From: an uncultured Dysgonomonas sp.
GTDB taxonomy: Bacteria > Bacteroidota > Bacteroidia > Bacteroidales > Dysgonomonadaceae
Assembly (NCBI RefSeq): GCF_900079725.1
Contig: NZ_LT599032.1
Span: 680,948 to 744,947 of the forward strand
Length of the DNA stretch: 64,000 nt
Direction of reading: 5' to 3'
Positions 8,502 to 17,404 of this stretch are shown here, one piece after another (positions within the stretch are counted from its first letter, which is position 1; the number at the start of each line of letters is the position of its first letter). The notes under the pieces are model-generated. The model was given only the letters and a program-made list of their open reading frames with translations. It did not search any database and was not told the origin of the DNA. A program made the position numbers and the translations under genes.

Positions 8502-11393
8502 CTACTTCTTGCATATATTCGTAAAAATACACCATTTACACGCCTCACCTGTCGGAGTCTGACTAAACGGCACCTGAGGATCGAATATCTCTTCAAGGCA
8601 GGCATCAAAATATGCTGTAAACTCCGCCCTGTACTCCGAAAAATCGGTAATACGCCCGTCTCCCCTACCCGATTTACTGATCACATCAGGGTCAAACTTA
8701 TTATCGAAAAGGTTTCGCAAGTAATAGATCCCCGGTTCCAGTATTTTATCAGGGTGGTCGAGCATATACAGGTGTGAGTACATGAACACCTGCATAACAG
8801 CCTTCGGACGATCTTTCATCTCCTTGTCGAACAAATCCTTCATTTCCTTATAGCGTAGCACTCCTTTTCCCGTCTTGTAGTCGATAATACGGGTATGACC
8901 TCTCACCTCATCCACACGGTCGATAATGCCTTTCAGCGAGACTACTTTACCCGAAGGCAGGAGATAGTCTTTTTTGACACGCTCCTCTGAGTCTATATAG
9001 ATAAATGGCGTAAGTTTAGCGTCAGTGGCCAGCACCTGCCTGATATATTTGCGTAAAACCTCCCCTGTCAGATAGTTCTGACCTGTCAGCCGTTTTACTT
9101 TTTCACTCTTAAAATAGTTTTCGGCAAACGACCGTTCAATCATTTCTGTCAGCAACTTATTGTTCTTACTGATATTATGAAGTAAATCGGCTGTTATCAT
9201 TTTACCTTTAAACGGCTCGTACAACCATTCCATAATAGAGTGAAATATAGTACCGAATGTACTGGCTTCAATCGTTTCCGCGATCTCGTCCTCTTCTTCC
9301 ATATTCTCCACTACGGAAAAATAGAATTGTAAGGGGCAATTCAGGTATGTATTAATGGAACTGGCCGACAATCGTTTATCCCCGCCTTGCAGAAAAACAT
9401 TCATTTTTTCCATTATTTGAGGCGTTTTCTGTATGGAAATGGCAAGGCTTTCGGTAGACGACACTTTATATACAGCGAGTTTTTCGCGGATATCGAATGA
9501 GTCGTTATATAAATGCTTTATCTGGTTATAGTAGCGGCTGACTTCACCAGTTTGCAAACCTTCGGTACGGGTATCATAAAGCAGATAAATACGTTTAGCC
9601 CTGTTTATCATCCTGTAAAAGTGATAGGAAAAGATACTGTCCTGATGCTCGTATGTAGGCAGGTCAAAACCTTTACGCAAATTATATGGGATGAACGAAC
9701 TGGCGGCCTTCTTCAACGGAAATATACCTTCATTCATGGACAGGATGATCAGATTGTCGAAATCGAGGGCGCGTGTTTCCAATACACCCATTATCTGCAA
9801 GCCCGACAGAGGCTCTCCTCTGAAAGGCACACTAATACCGACAATCAGTTTCCGCAACAGTTTGAAATAAGTATCTACCGACATTTCTGGCGAAACATTT
9901 CTAAGAGCTTCGTCCATCTTGTTTATCGTCTTATAATACTCTACAATAAATTCACATTCAATATCGATAGAACGTGCATTTATATCCTCATCTTTTTCTT
10001 CGCTTTTCTCATTCACGGATAATGTCCTGTTTAATGCTGACAGTATCGACTGTAAGTAACCGGGTATATCCTGCCAGTTGAACACTGGTCTGAAAATGAG
10101 TTGGAAAAGAGGATGACTCTGTAAATCCTGGGATGAAACTGTTGTTTTATTATATTGGATAATATTTGTCCGCAACACTTTGGCTTCGTCACTTGCCACA
10201 TTGGTTATATAGCGGTGGTTGAGTATCGCCAGTACCGGCTTGTAATAAAAACCCGTATAGTTTTCCGACCTGCGTATATTACGCTGCAATTCAAATACAT
10301 GCTCCATCAATCCCGAAATAGAACTATTACCGAGGCTGTAGCCCATTGTTACATTGATCTTATCTATCTCTCCGGGGATGGAATATAATGCCGGTAACAG
10401 CAGGTTTTCGTCAGGCAACACCAAAGCTGTATTCATTGCTTGGGTAGACGAAGTTATCTGTTTCTCATCCATCAATGACCTGATGATAGTATGCACATAT
10501 TTAGCCTGTCCTACAGCCGAAGGAATGCCTATTACCTCAACTACAGGCAGATCCATACTCAATTCTTCCGGCTCCAGAGTCAGCTGTGTAGGAAAAAGCA
10601 TCTTATTCCTGTCTATAAAGAATGAGGCTTTATTTTGAGGGTCACGAACCAATGGAGAGGAGTAGTCCCAGTAAAAATCAGCGATTTTCCGTTTATGCAA
10701 ATACTTCAAAAGTGTTTCTTCCGATTTACTGTGCCCGTTCAGTCCTACAAAGATTACTTTTTCGAAAGGCAGCTCATAATCTATATCATTCGCCAAGCGC
10801 TCGGTCACATCACGGAAAATCATTCCTTCATATGCCATACCCTTGTTATGAAGCTGCTCACGCAAAGATGTGTACAATTGGAAAAGTACCTCCCACATCT
10901 CCAAAAAGTCCTTTTTTTTATCATTCTCTCCTATTGGAAGAAAGTTGGACCAAAAGCGGCGGATAGCTTCTATCTGGCTTTCGGTAAGATAATCGAACCC
11001 GGCATCGATCTCTTTCAGGTCATGTATATTGCGAAATAGCTGCTGTGCATCTACAAGGTATTTATCCACATCGTCGAAGTCATTCAGCAGCATCTCGCCC
11101 CAATAGAGAAACTCATCGAAAGTCTCGGTCGATAAGCTCACCCGTATATAAATATCATACAATAAGAAAAGCATCTCGATCCGGTCAGCTTTCTTATACG
11201 GACTCAACTTTTCGAAGAGGTCGGTAACAGTCAGTATTTCGGGAGAAAAAATCGGGCGTCCTGCTATTTGTGACAAATAGTGCTGAAAAAATATCCCTGC
11301 CCTACGGTTAGGAAATACAAACGTATAACGGCTTATATCCTGACCGTAAGATTTGTAGTATGCCTGAGCGACATTATATAGGAATGGAATCAT
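8502..11393 (-). CDS. AddB-like PD-(D/E)XK nuclease/helicase-fold protein
   Basis: A 963-residue protein of the AddB/RexB type, which works in double-strand break resection. The N-terminus has the degenerate helicase-like segment FVFPNRRAGIFFQHYL. The C-terminal nuclease shows GIIDRVD (D825) and DYKTG (D838, K840), the catalytic residues, followed by the QVFMYSHLY helix. Iron-sulfur cysteines are present: one in YLNCPLQFYF before the nuclease and CKWCIFTNIC at the very end, the arrangement of AddB-type Fe-S nucleases. The usual UvrD/AddA helicase partner is not adjacent; upstream lies a repeat-bearing intergenic region. A TACCTTTG box on the minus strand at 11422-11429 probably drives it. Confidence 0.88.
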   Translation of the reverse strand: MIPFLYNVAQAYYKSYGQDISRYTFVFPNRRAGIFFQHYLSQIAGRPIFSPEILTVTDLFEKLSPYKKADRIEMLFLLYDIYIRVSLSTETFDEFLYWGEMLLNDFDDVDKYLVDAQQLFRNIHDLKEIDAGFDYLTESQIEAIRRFWSNFLPIGENDKKKDFLEMWEVLFQLYTSLREQLHNKGMAYEGMIFRDVTERLANDIDYELPFEKVIFVGLNGHSKSEETLLKYLHKRKIADFYWDYSSPLVRDPQNKASFFIDRNKMLFPTQLTLEPEELSMDLPVVEVIGIPSAVGQAKYVHTIIRSLMDEKQITSSTQAMNTALVLPDENLLLPALYSIPGEIDKINVTMGYSLGNSSISGLMEHVFELQRNIRRSENYTGFYYKPVLAILNHRYITNVASDEAKVLRTNIIQYNKTTVSSQDLQSHPLFQLIFRPVFNWQDIPGYLQSILSALNRTLSVNEKSEEKDEDINARSIDIECEFIVEYYKTINKMDEALRNVSPEMSVDTYFKLLRKLIVGISVPFRGEPLSGLQIMGVLETRALDFDNLIILSMNEGIFPLKKAASSFIPYNLRKGFDLPTYEHQDSIFSYHFYRMINRAKRIYLLYDTRTEGLQTGEVSRYYNQIKHLYNDSFDIREKLAVYKVSSTESLAISIQKTPQIMEKMNVFLQGGDKRLSASSINTYLNCPLQFYFSVVENMEEEDEIAETIEASTFGTIFHSIMEWLYEPFKGKMITADLLHNISKNNKLLTEMIERSFAENYFKSEKVKRLTGQNYLTGEVLRKYIRQVLATDAKLTPFIYIDSEERVKKDYLLPSGKVVSLKGIIDRVDEVRGHTRIIDYKTGKGVLRYKEMKDLFDKEMKDRPKAVMQVFMYSHLYMLDHPDKILEPGIYYLRNLFDNKFDPDVISKSGRGDGRITDFSEYRAEFTAYFDACLEEIFDPQVPFSQTPTGEACKWCIFTNICKK

Positions 11394-11421
11394 TTAATCA
11401 GCTCTGTTTTTATGAGTAATA

Positions 11422-11429
11422 CAAAGGTA
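11422..11429 (-). promoter_or_regulatory. -7 box (TACCTTTG, minus strand) of the AddB-like gene
   Basis: Consensus motif 29 bp before the start at 11393. Confidence 0.45.
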
Positions 11430-11610
11430 AAATTAATGTGCAAATTATCTAATATGCCGATGTGCCAATTAAATTAGCAAATACAAAAATTAGCAGTTGT
11501 TACTATTGCTAAAATATACATTTATTAACCATACAATGTTAAAACCTGACACATCTGACACTTTATTACTATTTCTATCTTGCCATTTTTACTTTTATTA
11601 ACTACATGTA

Positions 11611-11920
11611 GTTAAAAGGTAACAAAGGTAACGCTTTTTCTACCTATTACTTTTTACCCTCTCTGTGGCCTCCCCTCGGGGCAGAGCTGTTAAGTTCTAT
11701 TTTTTTACCCTCTGTGTCATGTTGAACGGAGTGAAACATCTCGTTTTTCAGGGTCGGGATCCTTCGTTCCACTCAGGATGACAGCAGAAAATAACAGAAC
11801 AAAGTAGAGAACTTAACAACCCTGCCCCGAGGGGAGGTTGGAGGGGGCAATCAATTTTTCAAAGAACTATAAGCTATCAGCTAAAGGCTATCAGCTCTAA
11901 CTATATAGATAATTATCTTC
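11611..11920. repeat. Intergenic repeat family B, copy 1 (with nested inverted-repeat insert)
   Basis: Shares with 43419-43620, in the same order, GTTAAAAGGTAAC-AAAGGT, CCTATTACTTTTT, a G-run hairpin, CAAAG-A/G-CTATAAGCTA, CAGCTAAA and ATATAGATAA. This copy is ~110 bp longer because its middle is a 30-bp inverted repeat: left arm 11669-11698 and right arm 11808-11837, 28 of 30 matching with both differences allowing G-U pairs. Inside that is a second, looser inverted repeat (11715-11741 and 11757-11783, beginning TGTCAT and ending ATGACA) of the REP-like type common in Bacteroidota intergenic DNA. Confidence 0.75.
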
Positions 11921-12031
11921 AAATCTGTTCACAAATTCCCTGGCAGTTATTTAGAGCCTTTAACAATAAATCCTTTACAATCTCGTTTTTAACTTAATTG
12001 AATAAAACTGCCGATCAATCGGTTTTTAGTG

Positions 12032-12039
12032 TAATTTTG
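12032..12039 (+). promoter_or_regulatory. -7 box (TAATTTTG) of the small lipoprotein gene
   Basis: Consensus motif giving a leader of about 70 nt before the ATG at 12117. Confidence 0.5.
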
Positions 12040-12116
12040 TATCTGAAAAAGTTCCGGTGAACTTATACCCGTGAATGGTTGTTTATCAAGTAAAATAAAT
12101 ACAAACTATATCGATT

Positions 12117-12374
12117 ATGAAAAAACTTCTTTTCGTTTTATTTGCAGCAGCAATGCTTACAGCATGCGGTACTGCTTACAATACTCAGCTCAAACAAGTT
12201 CAGTTGGGTATGACTCCCCAGCAAATCGTGACATTGATGGGTGACAAATACACTGTGGTTGAACAGAAAGACAATAACAACCAAACTATCATGTACAAAG
12301 ACAAATTCAAGAACGAATGGTATTTCCAGTTTGTAGACGGAAGTTTGTATAAATGGTATAAAGAAAAAGAATAA
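12117..12374 (+). CDS. Small lipoprotein resembling the SmpA/BamE fold
   Basis: An 85-residue lipoprotein with lipobox MLTACG (cysteine 17). The mature part YNTQLKQVQLGMTPQQIVTLMGDKYTVVEQ follows the BamE/OmlA pattern of a short helix starting 'xxGMTxxQVxxLMG', followed by two strands containing MYKDKF and WYFQFVDGSLYKWYKEKE. In other bacteria this fold assists outer-membrane assembly; here it may simply be a related small lipoprotein. It is a single-gene unit with its own promoter and terminator. Confidence 0.75.
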   Translation: MKKLLFVLFAAAMLTACGTAYNTQLKQVQLGMTPQQIVTLMGDKYTVVEQKDNNNQTIMYKDKFKNEWYFQFVDGSLYKWYKEKE

Positions 12375-12402
12375 AGCAAACTCGTTTTTATTTAAAAAAC
12401 AT

Positions 12403-12432
12403 AAAAGAATCGGCGAAAGCCGGTTCTTTTTT
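12403..12432 (+). terminator. Intrinsic terminator of the small lipoprotein gene
   Basis: Stem AAAAGAATCGGC / GCCGGTTCTTTT (one T-G pair) with GAAA tetraloop and following T-run. Confidence 0.85.
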
Positions 12433-12506
12433 ATTTCAGGAATACGGTTCTATAAGTAATTTAATGTATTTTTATGCACTTAATTACAATATAAGTTTTG
12501 TAAAGC

Positions 12507-13095
12507 ATTTATTGTCGTAATTAAATGTTTGATTAATTTTGACTCCACTTCGTTTCGTCAGAATATTCATTTTGCCTTGATGCAAAACGAACCAAAAAAT
12601 CAAGGCTGCATCCCTCGGCGACCCAAAACCGTAGCTTCGGTGGGGCAAAATAATACGAAGTCATCTTTAGTCGGATTATCGACCGGGTATAACTGCTACC
12701 CTATTTTGCTCTACACCTCCGCTTTACGGATTGGGTGCCCGCCTGTGGGACGAGGCCGAGACCGCAATGCGGCGACGAGAGGCTGTCTTATTTGAGTTCA
12801 AAGGGCTTCGCGCCCCTAAGGCGTCAGCGGACGCGCATTAGTTCTGCAGGCGGGGCACCCACACGGTGCAGGAGGCGTAGATGGTGATGGGGCGATAGCC
12901 CATTCGTCACTATCAGCCGGCAAGCCGACTGTGGGTCGCCGAAAAACTTAGCGCTAGCCTTTTGCTTACTTTTGGGCAATGCCAAAAGTGAGGACAAGCC
13001 CGGGAGGGCGCGGCAGGACTGAGATAAGGCCGCAAGTCCGAGAAAAGGTATGGCTATTGTACAAAACAATCAGACAATTAAATACGACAATAAAT
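12507..13095. repeat. Structured foldback repeat family A, copy 1, with 28-bp terminal inverted repeats (MITE-like)
   Basis: The element is bounded by imperfect inverted repeats at 12507-12534 and 13068-13095 (25 of 28 match; shared core ATTTATTGTCGTA). It is homologous over its length to 16636-17210, in the same orientation. Internal stems are long: 12570-12575/12582-12587, TCGGCGACCCA (12615-12625) with TGGGTCGCCGA (12932-12942), 12733-12745 with 12847-12860, and a hairpin at 12965-12975/12982-12992. It encodes no transposase. Its GC content is higher than that of neighbouring intergenic DNA. It could be a non-autonomous transposable element, a structured RNA, or both. It abuts the DUF418 gene, whose promoter may lie in the right end. 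Confidence 0.8.
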
Positions 13096-13126
13096 ATCAT
13101 TTATTACTTAATACCTGAAAACAATT

Positions 13127-14311
13127 ATGGAACAATCACCTTTATCTAAAATGCCCCGTATAGAAGTTGTTGATGCTCTCCGTGGATTTGCTGTTATGGC
13201 AATCTTACTTGTACACAGCCTTGAGCATTTCATTTTTCCTGTATATCCCGATCCTCTATCGCAACCCGAATGGCTGAATATTCTGGATAAAGCTGTATTC
13301 AGTATAATATTTACTCTTTTTGCAGGCAAATCATACGCCATCTTTGCTTTGCTTTTCGGTTTTACCTTCTATATCCAATTGGCAAACCAGCAGGCCAAAG
13401 GCCGGGATTTCGGATACCGTTTCCTGTGGCGCTTGGTACTTTTAGTTGGTTTTGCCACACTGAACGCAGCATTCTTTCCTGCCGGAGATGTTTTATTATT
13501 ATTTTCCATAGTCGGTATTTTCCTGTTCATTGTCCGCAACTGGAGTGAAAAAGCTATACTGATCACTGCTATTATTTTTCTGTGCCAGCCCATTGAGGTC
13601 TTCCATTATATCGCCAGCCTGCTCAATCCCACATATACACTACCCGATCTCGGAGTAGGCAGAATGTACGGAGAGGTGGCAGAATATACAAAAAGTGGCA
13701 ATTGGGGTGAATTCCTTTGGGGAAACATCACACTCGGACAAAAAGCTAGTCTTTTCTGGGCCATAGGTGCAGGGCGCTTCTTGCAAACCGCAGGACTTTT
13801 TCTGCTCGGATTCCTTATCGGAAGAAAAAAACTGTTTATCTCGTCGGATAGCAATATTAAATTCTGGATTAAGACACTAATCATTTCAGCTATATTATTC
13901 GCCCCGCTGTATCAACTTTGGGTGGAATTGTCGGCCAGCAACAATGCCATAGTAAAACAAAGCATAGCTGTATTATTGGATATGTGGCAAAAGCTCGCAT
14001 TCACTTTTGTACTGGCATCCTCGTTTGTACTGCTATATCAGAAGGAGAAATTCCGGAATATGGTTTCAAACCTGCGTTTATACGGAAAAATGAGTTTGTC
14101 TAATTACATCACACAATCTATCACCGGAGCATTGATTTATTTTCCTATCGGACTTTACCTTGCCCCTTATTGCGGATATGCGTTAAGCCTGCTTATAGGA
14201 CTGGCAACTTTCTTCTTACAAGTACAATTGTGTAAATGGTGGCTAAAAAGCCACAAACAAGGTCCATTGGAAAGATTGTGGCATAATCTCACATGGATTG
14301 GAAGTAAATAA
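13127..14311 (+). CDS. DUF418 family multi-pass membrane protein
   Basis: A 394-residue inner-membrane protein. It starts RIEVVDALRGFAVMAILLVHSLEHF, the N-terminal signature shared by DUF418 and DUF1624 (heparan N-acetyltransferase-like) families, and ends with the DUF418 segment LRLYGKMSLSNYITQSITGALIYF. About ten hydrophobic spans are visible. Members may transfer acyl groups across the membrane, but the substrate is unknown. It starts 31 bp after the end of repeat A copy 1, and no separate -7 box is visible. It and the next gene are bracketed by the two copies of repeat A. Confidence 0.85.
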   Translation: MEQSPLSKMPRIEVVDALRGFAVMAILLVHSLEHFIFPVYPDPLSQPEWLNILDKAVFSIIFTLFAGKSYAIFALLFGFTFYIQLANQQAKGRDFGYRFLWRLVLLVGFATLNAAFFPAGDVLLLFSIVGIFLFIVRNWSEKAILITAIIFLCQPIEVFHYIASLLNPTYTLPDLGVGRMYGEVAEYTKSGNWGEFLWGNITLGQKASLFWAIGAGRFLQTAGLFLLGFLIGRKKLFISSDSNIKFWIKTLIISAILFAPLYQLWVELSASNNAIVKQSIAVLLDMWQKLAFTFVLASSFVLLYQKEKFRNMVSNLRLYGKMSLSNYITQSITGALIYFPIGLYLAPYCGYALSLLIGLATFFLQVQLCKWWLKSHKQGPLERLWHNLTWIGSK

Positions 14312-14404
14312 CTCATTAAAGAATCCTTGGACGTAAATAAGGGTCAGTTTAAATTTTTCACGAATATTTAAACAGGCTCTAAATACCACTCTTACAAAAA
14401 TCGG

Positions 14405-14412
14405 TATATTTG
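14405..14412 (+). promoter_or_regulatory. -7 box (TATATTTG) of the dipeptidyl peptidase gene
   Basis: Consensus motif 25 bp before the ATG at 14437, so the peptidase gene can be transcribed independently of the DUF418 gene. Confidence 0.55.
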
Positions 14413-14436
14413 CAATAAATAAAAATACAAAAAAGA

Positions 14437-16590
14437 ATGAAAAATGTTTTTGGATTGCTGCTTGCCGGCTTACTCTTTACTTCAGCCCATGCGCAACGTT
14501 TAGACCTCAGGGATATTAATGCAGGAAAATATTACGCACGTGGCGTACAACCTGTAACATCGTCAACTGACGGAGAATCATATTTTCAGGCCGACAGGGA
14601 CAATAAAATGATTATCAAATATTCGTATAAAACAGGATTGCCTACCGATACGATTTTTAATGTAAAAAAAGCCCGGGATTGTACATTCGACTCATTTCAG
14701 GGTTTTCTCATAAGCCCTGATGAAAAACGATTGGTCGTATACAATGATTCCGAGTCCATATACCGCCATTCTTTCAAAGCAAATTATTATTACTATGATG
14801 TGCGCCGCAATCTGGTGCGCAAACTGACCGAAAACAAAAGCAAACAATCTGTACCGGTATTTTCCCGCGACGGACGTATGCTTGCTTATGTGATAGACAA
14901 CAATATCTGGCTGGCTAAATTCGATTACGATACAGAATCGCAGGTAACCAAAGACGGTGAAATAAATAAAATCATCAATGGAGGTACCGATTGGGTATAC
15001 GAAGAAGAATTCGGAACTACCAGGCTGATGGATTTTTCGGCCGACGGAGGCTTATTAGCTTTTGTCCGTTTCGATGAAACCGCCGTACCGCAATATTCTA
15101 TGCAGATGTATGGCAATCAGTTGTACCCGTCGCTGTTTACATTCAAATACCCAAAAGCAGGAGAACAAAACTCAAAAGTAACATGTAATGTGTTCGATAT
15201 AGATGCCAAGACTATCCGCAAAATGAATATCCCTGAAAGCACGGAGTACATCCCGCGTATAGAATTCCTTCCTACGGGTGACGAACTGGCTATTATGACT
15301 CTGAACCGTGACCAGAATAAATTTGAAATGTTCTTCACCAACGCCCGTTCTGCCGTTCCCCGCTCGGTGCTAAACGAGGTGAATAGCCGTTATGTAGATT
15401 CCCAATCATTGAATACAATACACTTCTTTGGGAATCAGTTTACATATGTAAGCGAAAGAAGCGGCTACGCCCATATCTATCTGTACGACAATACAGGTGT
15501 AATGCAGAAACAACTGACTTCGGGCAATTACGATGTAACCGGCCTGCTTGCCGTAGACCCTGTTGCAAAAGCTGTATTCTACGAAGCTGCAGAAGAAAGT
15601 CCCTTACAACGCGCCATTTATAAAGTAGATATGGTGAAAGGCATCAAAACGAAGCTATCGGCTAAACAAGGCACAAATGAAGCGACATTCAGTGAAAACG
15701 GTAAATATTATATCAACAGCTATTCCAACACATCTACGCCAAAGATAACCACTGTGCATGACGCCACAGGCAAAGAACTACGGGTACTGGAAGACAATGC
15801 CGCTCTAAGTAAAACACTGGCATTAATGACTCTTCCCAAGAAAGAGTTTATAACTGTAAAATCGGCTGATGGCAGGGATTTGAATGCATATATAATGAAG
15901 CCTGCCGACTTTAATCCGTCCCGTAAATATCCGCTGGTTATGGTGCAATATAGTGGACCGGACTCACAGCAAGTACAGGATCGTTATGGTATGGACTGGA
16001 CTGATTATCTGACCACCCAGGGCTTTATAGTAGCCTGTGTAGACGGACGCGGCACAGGAGCCAGAGGGGAAGAATTCCGTAAATGTACCTATATGAATCT
16101 GGGTATCTATGAATCGGATGACCAGGTGGCTGCCGCTAAACACTTTGCCACACTTCCATATATCGACGGCAGCAAAATGGCAATCTGGGGATGGAGCTAC
16201 GGAGGGTATAATGTACTGATGAGTATGAGCCGTGGTAACGGCACATTTAAAGCCGGAGTGGCAATTGCACCAGTAACCGATTGGCGCTTCTACGACTCTG
16301 TTTACACTGAACGTTTTATGCGTACACCTCAGCAGAACAATGCAGGATATGAAGCCGGCTCACCTGTCAATTTTGCAAATAAGCTGGAGGGGAATCTATT
16401 ATTGATACACGGTTCGGCAGATGATAATGTACATTTCCAGAATACGATGGACTATGCTGCTGCTCTGGTAAAAGCAAACAAGCAATTCGATATGTTTGTG
16501 TTTACAGACAAAGACCATTCGATACGGGGTGCGGCTAACCGTACTTATCTGTATGAAAAAGTAATTAAGTTTTTGAAAACAAATCTGTAA
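14437..16590 (+). CDS. Dipeptidyl peptidase IV (S9 family)
   Basis: A 717-residue exported serine peptidase that removes dipeptides (typically X-Pro) from the N-terminus of peptides. The signal peptide covers residues 1-19 (LLFTSAHAQ). An N-terminal beta-propeller contains the substrate-anchoring glutamates in VYEEEFGTTR. The C-terminal alpha/beta hydrolase has the full triad: Ser587 in GWSYGG, Asp662 in HGSADDNVHFQ and His694 in KDHSI. The length fits bacterial DPP IV. In Bacteroidales such enzymes act in the periplasm on host or dietary peptides; a peptide transporter is encoded 10 kb downstream. Confidence 0.95.
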   Translation: MKNVFGLLLAGLLFTSAHAQRLDLRDINAGKYYARGVQPVTSSTDGESYFQADRDNKMIIKYSYKTGLPTDTIFNVKKARDCTFDSFQGFLISPDEKRLVVYNDSESIYRHSFKANYYYYDVRRNLVRKLTENKSKQSVPVFSRDGRMLAYVIDNNIWLAKFDYDTESQVTKDGEINKIINGGTDWVYEEEFGTTRLMDFSADGGLLAFVRFDETAVPQYSMQMYGNQLYPSLFTFKYPKAGEQNSKVTCNVFDIDAKTIRKMNIPESTEYIPRIEFLPTGDELAIMTLNRDQNKFEMFFTNARSAVPRSVLNEVNSRYVDSQSLNTIHFFGNQFTYVSERSGYAHIYLYDNTGVMQKQLTSGNYDVTGLLAVDPVAKAVFYEAAEESPLQRAIYKVDMVKGIKTKLSAKQGTNEATFSENGKYYINSYSNTSTPKITTVHDATGKELRVLEDNAALSKTLALMTLPKKEFITVKSADGRDLNAYIMKPADFNPSRKYPLVMVQYSGPDSQQVQDRYGMDWTDYLTTQGFIVACVDGRGTGARGEEFRKCTYMNLGIYESDDQVAAAKHFATLPYIDGSKMAIWGWSYGGYNVLMSMSRGNGTFKAGVAIAPVTDWRFYDSVYTERFMRTPQQNNAGYEAGSPVNFANKLEGNLLLIHGSADDNVHFQNTMDYAAALVKANKQFDMFVFTDKDHSIRGAANRTYLYEKVIKFLKTNL

Positions 16591-16635
16591 TAATGCGAAT
16601 CAGTAGTTGAAATAAGATTCACAGAAACGAAGTGT

Positions 16636-17210
16636 ATGTAATTTTAATATTGGTTTTTTATTGACTACACTTCGTTTCGTCTGAATGTTCATTTTGGTAT
16701 TACCCAAAACGAACCAAAAGACTAGCGCTTCGTTTCTCGGCGACCCAAAACCGCAGCTTCGGTGGAGCAAAATAATACGGAATCATCTTTAGCCGGATTA
16801 TCAGCGAGGTATAGCAGCTACCGTATTTTGCTCTACACCTCCGCTTTACGGATTGGGTGCCCCGCCAGCGTCACTAATGCGCGGGAGCGGACGCCATAGT
16901 GAGGGCAAAGCCCTTAAATCAAATATGCATCAGCCTTGTCGTGCGTCAGCGGACGCCATTTGCTTTATGGACGGGGTACCCATAGGGTGAAAAAGGCTAA
17001 AAAACGAAAACGTGTTTGAGCTTGTCTACAGATTCGTATTATGCTCTATTCAGAGCGAGTTTTTTCGTTTAGCCTTTAAGTCCGTTATGGGTCGACCTAT
17101 AAAGTGGGCGTCAAAGCATTTTTGATTACTTTTTTTGCTTAGGAAAAAAGTAATACAAGCAATCTGTGATTGTGCGTAGTAGAAAAAAACAATTTTATAC
17201 TACAATAATT
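16636..17210. repeat. Structured foldback repeat family A, copy 2
   Basis: Homologous to 12507-13095 in the same orientation, e.g. the shared CACTTCGTTTCGTC and CTCGGCGACCCAAAACCG. The outer ends (near 16636-16658 and 17189-17210) are decayed relatives of the copy 1 terminal repeats. Hairpins are kept with compensated bases: TTTTGG/CCAAAA at 16692-16697/16704-16709 where copy 1 has TTTTGC/GCAAAA, and ATTACTTTTTT/AAAAAAGTAAT at 17125-17135/17144-17154 where copy 1 has a GG/CC version. Another strong stem pairs 16665-16674 homologous sequence GAGCAAAATA (16765-16774) with 16821-16833. The copy carries an additional hairpin before its left end. Confidence 0.8.
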
Positions 17211-17372
17211 GCTTTAACTACTGTATTGATATAAAACATTTTTTTAGCCACATGCCGTATCATAATTTACATGTCTTTATGGAGTAAAATGAACAATTGA
17301 GACCTCTCATCTTATCGAATATGAATTTCTGATAAAAAACACGCTTATAATAACATATCGTGAACTTTTCAT

Positions 17373-17380
17373 TATCTTTG
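17373..17380 (+). promoter_or_regulatory. -7 box (TATCTTTG) that fixes the dCMP deaminase start
   Basis: Consensus motif whose predicted start (~17387) lies downstream of an in-frame ATG at 17360. Translation must therefore begin at 17405. Confidence 0.6.
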
Positions 17381-17404
17381 TGCTTCGAAAATGAGGTGAA
17401 ATAT

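Larger units (their letters stand above)
11394..12116. other. Gene-free intergenic region holding a repeat element
   Basis: About 720 bp between the nuclease gene and a small lipoprotein gene, both transcribed outward. It holds a minus-strand -7 box, a repeat element with nested inverted repeats (11611-11920) and a plus-strand -7 box. No coding frame is credible. Confidence 0.7.

Noticed and set aside
12529-13069. Open frames of 81-88 codons inside repeat A copy 1 on both strands
   Set aside because: They lie in a structured repeat, have Arg/Pro/Ser-rich composition without any family pattern, and are not kept in copy 2.
12507-13095. Repeat A as a group II intron or retron
   Set aside because: I found neither a domain V/VI-like end, a GTGYG start, nor a reverse transcriptase gene nearby.
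17360-17404. Upstream in-frame ATG for dCMP deaminase
   Set aside because: It lies before the predicted transcript start and adds residues not seen in the family.
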